Origin: Arthrobacter sp. Bi26
GTDB lineage: Bacteria; Actinomycetota; Actinomycetes; Actinomycetales; Micrococcaceae
Assembly: GCF_918697925.1 (NCBI RefSeq)
Contig: NZ_CAKKMF010000006.1
Location: forward strand, 1 to 64,000
Direction of reading: 5' to 3'
Length of the DNA stretch: 64,000 nt
Numbering within the stretch: position 1 is the first letter of the stretch; each line of letters starts with the position of its first letter. Position numbers and translations under genes: made by a program. Below the pieces are notes generated by a model, which was not told where the DNA came from, made no database searches, and worked only from the letters and a program-made list of their open reading frames with translations. Below, one piece after another: positions 60,276 through 64,000 of this stretch.

Positions 60276-61599
60276 TGCTTGCTCCTGTTGTTGAGAGTGC
60301 GGGTGAGATTGAGGATTTTGACTTGAGTTTGAGGCCGACGGCGGCCAGCAGGACCGCGGCGATGGCGGCGGCACCGGCGAAGGCGAGGAAATTGGAATTG
60401 ACGCCGAGGCCGGCGGCCAGCAGGAGGCCGCCTATCTGGGGTGCGGCGACGGCGCCGATCCGGCCCGTCCCCAGCGCCCAGCCCAGCGCGGTCCCGCGCA
60501 GGTGCCCGGGATAGTGGCTCGCGACGGCGGCGATGATGAGGCACTGCGTGCCGTGGGTGCCGACGCCGGCGAGGACCAGCATGAGGTACACGACCGTGAC
60601 CGGCGGTCCCGTAACCAGGACCACGAGCGCGCCGGCGGCGACGGCCGCCGCGGCGATCGCCGTCGGGATCGGACCGAACCGGGTCCCGGCCCAGGCGGTG
60701 ATCACCGAGCCGGCCACCGCGCCCAGGTTCAGGGCCAGGGCGAAGGTCAGGGCGGAGCCCAGGTTGTAGCCGGCCAGCTGCATGAGGTTGGGCAGCCAGG
60801 TACCGAGCCCGTACCAGGCGAAGAGGGTGGCGATTGTCGCCAGGGCGAACAGCAGGCTGACCCCCAGGTACGGGGCGCGGAGCAGGGACTTGAAGCCGAT
60901 CGGCTCCTTGAGGTTGCGCGTTCCCCTGTCCTCGGCATTGACCGGGGCCAGCGTCTCCGGCAGGTATTTCAGTCCGAGCGGCACCACGATCAGCAGGGCC
61001 AGCACGGCCACGAGGAACATGGACTCCCAACCGAAGGCGGGGATCAGCTGGATGCCGACCAGGGCGGCGATGGATCCGCCGATCGGGACGCCGGACATCA
61101 TCAGGGTGGCGATCGTGGACCGCCACTTGGTGGGGACCAGTTCGGCGACGAGGGCGTTGGCCGAGGGCACCAGGCCCCCGAGTCCAATGCCGGCCAGAAG
61201 CCGCAGTCCGCCGAAGACGGCCGCGCTGGGGGCGAAGGCGCAGAGGATGGTGAAAACCGAGAAGACGACGGCACAGCCGAGGATGGTGCGGCGGCGCCCC
61301 CAGGAGTCGGCCATCCGGCCGGCGAAGATCGCCCCGAGCATCATGCCGACGAAGGCCATGGAGCCAATGGTTCCGGCGGTGGCCTTGGTCAGCCCCCAGC
61401 CGGTCTCGGAGATCAGGGAGGACTGGACGGTGCCGTAGACGATCAGGTCGTAGCCATCGAAGACCACCAGCAGCCAGCAGACCAGGACGGCGGCTGCCGA
61501 GCTTTTGGAGAACCGTGATGCGGGCCCATCAGCGGTAGAGGGGGCAGGGGCCCCCGGCGAGGACCGTTGCGGCGGTGCAGCGGAAGGTGTGTGATTCAT
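60268..61599 (-). CDS. Aromatic acid:H+ symporter, MFS (GenK/MhbT-like)
   Basis: 443 residues from ATG 61599. Twelve helices; the characteristic AAHS motif DGYDLIVYGTV in helix 1 and GRMADSWGRRRT between helices 2-3 identify the PcaK/GenK/MhbT group that imports aromatic acids. The 25-residue start is Ser/Pro-rich and cytoplasmic. It is divergent from the IclR gene, and the two ATG codons share bases. It should import 3-hydroxybenzoate or gentisate. Confidence 0.9.
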   Translation of the reverse strand: MNHTPSAAPPQRSSPGAPAPSTADGPASRFSKSSAAAVLVCWLLVVFDGYDLIVYGTVQSSLISETGWGLTKATAGTIGSMAFVGMMLGAIFAGRMADSWGRRRTILGCAVVFSVFTILCAFAPSAAVFGGLRLLAGIGLGGLVPSANALVAELVPTKWRSTIATLMMSGVPIGGSIAALVGIQLIPAFGWESMFLVAVLALLIVVPLGLKYLPETLAPVNAEDRGTRNLKEPIGFKSLLRAPYLGVSLLFALATIATLFAWYGLGTWLPNLMQLAGYNLGSALTFALALNLGAVAGSVITAWAGTRFGPIPTAIAAAAVAAGALVVLVTGPPVTVVYLMLVLAGVGTHGTQCLIIAAVASHYPGHLRGTALGWALGTGRIGAVAAPQIGGLLLAAGLGVNSNFLAFAGAAAIAAVLLAAVGLKLKSKSSISPALSTTGASNV

Positions 61600-61636
61600 G
61601 CCACTTACTGTCCTAGCCGCCGCAGGTGAACCACAA

Positions 61637-61642
61637 TACAAT
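61637..61642 (+). promoter_or_regulatory. -10 box of a probably leaderless IclR gene
   Basis: TACAAT ends 6 bases before the GTG start at 61649. No ribosome binding site lies between, so transcription should begin at the start codon. Confidence 0.4.
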
Positions 61643-61657
61643 TCTGATGTGCAGAAC
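61641..61657. promoter_or_regulatory. GenR-like IclR operator, site 1
   Basis: ATTCTG-ATGTG-CAGAAC, 17 bases, near-perfect inverted repeat (ATTCT-N7-AGAAC), between the IclR gene and the transporter genes; overlaps the IclR start. It matches the site before gentisate dioxygenase in half-sites and spacing. Confidence 0.6.
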
Positions 61658-62470
61658 AAACCGTTGGCCAGAGCAGCCCGCAAACCTGTCCAGAAGCGGC
61701 CCACCTACTCCATCGAGGCGGTCGACAACGCGCTGCAGCTCCTGCAGCTGCTCCGCGACAACGGTGCACTGCGGCTCAAGGACGCCGCCGAGGAGCTGGG
61801 CGTGGCGCCGTCCACCGCCCACCGCCTTCTGGCGATGCTGGTCTACCGGGGATTCGCCGTGCAGGATGAAACCCGCCGCTATGTCCCGGGCCCGGCAATG
61901 GGGGTCGGGCCGGCCGGGCTGAGCTGGACCCGGCTCCTCCGATCACTAGCCCAGCCGCACATGGAGCTTCTCTCTGCACGGCTCAACGAAACCGTGAATC
62001 TCATGGTCCGGGTGGGGACGAAGGTCCGGTTCCTGGCCACCGTGGAGGGCGGCAATGTGTTGCGGGTGGGTGACCGGCAGGGCACGGTCATGCCAGCCAA
62101 CAAAACCTCCGGCGGAAAGGCCATGCTCGCCGAGCTGGACCCGCCGATGATCGAGCAGCTGTTCCGCAGCCACAACGCGGAAATCGGCGGCGACACGATT
62201 GCGGACAATGAATATCCGACGTTCCTGCGCGAGCTTGAGTCCATTCGCGGCAACGGCTTCGCGGCGAATTTCGAAGGCACGGAGGAGGGCGTGAGCGCGC
62301 TCGGCATGGCCGTGCACAACCGGCACGGGCACGTGGTCGGCGCGCTCAGCGTCGCCACTCCCGCGACCCGCTTCCGGCGGGTGTTCGACGCCGGACTCGT
62401 CCCAGCGCTGCGGGAAACCTGCCGGCAGCTGGAGATTGATATCGTGGCCAACCCGGCCGACCCGGACTGA
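61649..62470 (+). CDS. IclR family regulator of gentisate genes (GenR-like)
   Basis: 273 residues from GTG 61649. YSIEAVDNALQLLQLLRDNGALRLKDAAEELGVAPSTAHRLLAMLVYRGF is the winged helix-turn-helix; residues 90-270 are the IclR ligand domain. An in-frame ATG at 61598 would overlap the divergent transporter start codon, and a -10 box precedes the GTG directly, so the short, leaderless start is preferred. It lies between the two halves of the pathway and should control both. Confidence 0.88.
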   Translation: MQNKPLARAARKPVQKRPTYSIEAVDNALQLLQLLRDNGALRLKDAAEELGVAPSTAHRLLAMLVYRGFAVQDETRRYVPGPAMGVGPAGLSWTRLLRSLAQPHMELLSARLNETVNLMVRVGTKVRFLATVEGGNVLRVGDRQGTVMPANKTSGGKAMLAELDPPMIEQLFRSHNAEIGGDTIADNEYPTFLRELESIRGNGFAANFEGTEEGVSALGMAVHNRHGHVVGALSVATPATRFRRVFDAGLVPALRETCRQLEIDIVANPADPD

Positions 62471-62508
62471 GCACCCTGCATTTCAAACTAACAGCACCGG
62501 TTCAGGGA

Positions 62509-62525
62509 ATTCTGACCAGCAGAAT
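62509..62525. promoter_or_regulatory. GenR-like IclR operator, site 2
   Basis: ATTCTG-ACCAG-CAGAAT, a perfect inverted repeat (ATTCT-N7-AGAAT), 77 bases before the gentisate dioxygenase start. The half-sites equal those at 61641-61657. Confidence 0.7.
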
Positions 62526-62602
62526 ATGTTGGGGATCACACATCGGCATCCGTAGAGTCGAAGCACGTCAAAGAACTGTTCTGACCTACCGAGGAGGCCC
62601 AC

Positions 62603-63736
62603 GTGTCCATCAGCGCCGAGAACACGACTCACGAATCAGTGGCCGCGGGGCACACTGCTCCGGAGCCGACGCCCGAAGAGGCTGCCCAGCTCAAAGAGCT
62701 GTACCGGGATTTTGACCGGGAGAACCTGATCCCGCTCTGGACCGAGATCGCGGATTTGATGCCGATGGTCCCGACCCCCAAGGCGGTCCCCCATGTCTGG
62801 CGGTGGAGCGACCTGTACCCGCTGGCGGCCCGTGCCGGGGATCTGGTCCCGGTGGGCCGGGGCGGGGAGCGCCGGGCCATTGCCCTGGCCAACCCGGGCC
62901 TGGCCGGCACCCCGTACGCCACGCCCACGCTGTGGGCAGCCATCCAGTACCTCGGTGCCCGTGAAACCGCGCCGGAACACCGGCACTCGCAGAACGCGTT
63001 CCGGTTCGTCGTCGAGGGCGAGGGCGTCTGGACTGTGGTGAACGGGGACCCGGTGCGGATGTCGCGCGGCGACTTCCTGCTGACCCCGGGCTGGAACTTC
63101 CACGGCCACCACAACGACACCGATGAGCCGATGGCCTGGATCGACGGCCTGGATATCCCGTTCGTGCACTACGCCGACGCCGGCTTCTTCGAGTTCGGCA
63201 CCGAGCGCGTCACCGATGAGGCCACCCCGGACATCTCCCGCTCCGAGCGGCTCTGGGCCCACCCGGGCCTGCGCCCGCTCTCCGGCCTGGACGACACCAC
63301 GAGCTCCCCCATCGCGGCGTACCGCTGGGAATACACGGACCGCGCACTGGCCGAGCAGCTGCTGCTGGAGGACGAGGGCCACCCGGCCACCGTGTCCCAG
63401 GGCCACGCCGCCGTCCGCTACACCAACCCCACCACGGGCGGGGATGTGATGCCGACCATCCGGGCCGAATTCCACCGCCTGCGTGCCGGCGCCGCGACCG
63501 AGAGCCTCCGCGAGGTCGGCTCCAGCGTCTGGCAGGTCTTCGAAGGGACCGGCTCCGTGGTCCTGAACGGCGAAACCAGGACCCTGGCGAAGGGCGACCT
63601 CTTCGTCGTCCCGTCCTGGGCCGCCTGGTCATTGCAGGCTGAGACCGAGTTCGATCTCTTCCGCTTCAGTGACGCCCCCATTTTCGAACGACTGAACTTC
63701 AACCGCACCTACCTCGAAGGACGCAAGAACGCATGA
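62603..63736 (+). CDS. Gentisate 1,2-dioxygenase
   Basis: 377 residues from GTG 62603, with GAGGAGG upstream. Two cupin modules; the iron ligands are in APEHRHSQNAFRFVVEGEG (two His) and GWNFHGHHN in the first cupin. The enzyme opens the ring of gentisate with O2 to give maleylpyruvate. It is the first gene of a plus-strand operon, and the next gene overlaps by 4 bases (ATGA). Confidence 0.93.
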   Translation: MSISAENTTHESVAAGHTAPEPTPEEAAQLKELYRDFDRENLIPLWTEIADLMPMVPTPKAVPHVWRWSDLYPLAARAGDLVPVGRGGERRAIALANPGLAGTPYATPTLWAAIQYLGARETAPEHRHSQNAFRFVVEGEGVWTVVNGDPVRMSRGDFLLTPGWNFHGHHNDTDEPMAWIDGLDIPFVHYADAGFFEFGTERVTDEATPDISRSERLWAHPGLRPLSGLDDTTSSPIAAYRWEYTDRALAEQLLLEDEGHPATVSQGHAAVRYTNPTTGGDVMPTIRAEFHRLRAGAATESLREVGSSVWQVFEGTGSVVLNGETRTLAKGDLFVVPSWAAWSLQAETEFDLFRFSDAPIFERLNFNRTYLEGRKNA

Positions 63737-64000
63737 GACTCCTCACCCTCCGCACCCAAACCGGCACCAAGGCCGTGCGCCAGGACGGCGATACCCTGAC
63801 CGAGATCGACGGCTTCGCCGACGTCGGAGAGCTGCTCCGCTCAGCGGACTGGGAAGCCACCGCGAAGGCAGCCAAAGGCGCCACGCACCCGCTCGAGGGC
63901 GCCAACCTCGACGCCGTCGTGCCCTCCCCCGGCAAGATCATCTGCGTGGGCCACAACTACCGCAACCACATCAAGGAAATGGGCCGGGAAGTCCCCGAGT
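63733..64000 (+). CDS. Fumarylacetoacetate hydrolase-family protein, N-terminal part (runs off right edge)
   Basis: The first 89 codons are in the window. RLLTLRTQTGTKAVRQDG and SPGKIICVGHNYRNHIKEMG are the opening of FAH-family hydrolases. Placement after gentisate dioxygenase points to fumarylpyruvate hydrolase, which splits the ring-cleavage product to fumarate and pyruvate. ATG 63733 overlaps the dioxygenase stop (ATGA). The catalytic residues lie outside the window. Confidence 0.85.
   Translation, partial: MRLLTLRTQTGTKAVRQDGDTLTEIDGFADVGELLRSADWEATAKAAKGATHPLEGANLDAVVPSPGKIICVGHNYRNHIKEMGREVPE

Overview
The window is high-GC DNA with strong Shine-Dalgarno sites, frequent GTG starts, ATGA/GTGA gene overlaps and several apparently leaderless genes. 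Its gene content (SigL-type ECF sigma factor with zinc anti-sigma factor, DUF4193, an SCO1664-family protein with an MSMEG_4193-type phosphatase, a stand-alone LigD polymerase domain, an IclR-controlled gentisate cluster) fits an actinobacterium of the Micrococcaceae, most likely Arthrobacter or a close relative. This assignment rests on remembered family patterns, not on a search. Layout: 1-1630 holds an ECF sigma/anti-sigma operon divergent from a lipoprotein gene cut by the left edge; both starts carry a SigL-like promoter (TGAAC-N17-CGT). 1740-12700 is a mixed housekeeping/accessory stretch: helicase HrpB, a GT1 glycosyltransferase, two alpha/beta hydrolases, the LigD polymerase domain, MarR, GNAT and SRPBCC proteins and a drug-efflux MFS pump. 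13085-20421 is accessory and partly decayed: a 50-residue membrane protein with a textbook terminator, a broken GH15 glycosidase, a truncated haemoglobin, a VOC protein, a LysE exporter, PPK2, ferritin, and an IS110 remnant fused to the 5' end of a broken DUF1801 gene next to SRPBCC and ArsR genes. 20766-24794 holds DUF1508, PAS-ANTAR and TetR genes and an ArsR-AHSA1/TIGR03086-YciI operon whose start carries a perfect operator-like palindrome. 24947-28703 is a LysR gene divergent from prpF and a MatC-type carrier. 29333-31201 holds a proline iminopeptidase and gene remnants. 31202-36463 is a complete organosulfur operon: ABC importer, AtsK/TauD-type dioxygenase and flavin-dependent monooxygenase. 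37786-39651 is an EamA exporter divergent from a LysR regulator. 41658-48439 is an amino-acid degradation operon (permease, M20 amidohydrolase, C-N hydrolase, lysine/tryptophan 2-monooxygenase) divergent from a PucR-type activator. 48514-53954 includes a calpain-like secreted protease with an altered catalytic residue, an AT-rich gene-free islet, and an AlkD-like protein whose N-terminus is a 15-base tandem repeat. 54025-58931 has a VWA/MoxR-ATPase pair and a phosphatase/SCO1664 pair. 59019-64000 is a gentisate pathway (3-hydroxybenzoate 6-hydroxylase, transporter, IclR regulator, gentisate 1,2-dioxygenase, FAH-family hydrolase) with the same inverted-repeat box at both promoter regions. The theme is a soil catabolic genome: import of aromatic acids, organosulfur compounds, amino acids and di/tricarboxylates, each beside a dedicated regulator. 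I see no CRISPR array, rRNA or convincing tRNA gene. The strongest non-gene signals are the paired SigL-like promoters, the paired GenR-like boxes, the ArsR palindrome, the IS110/DUF1801 junction and the AlkD start-codon repeat.
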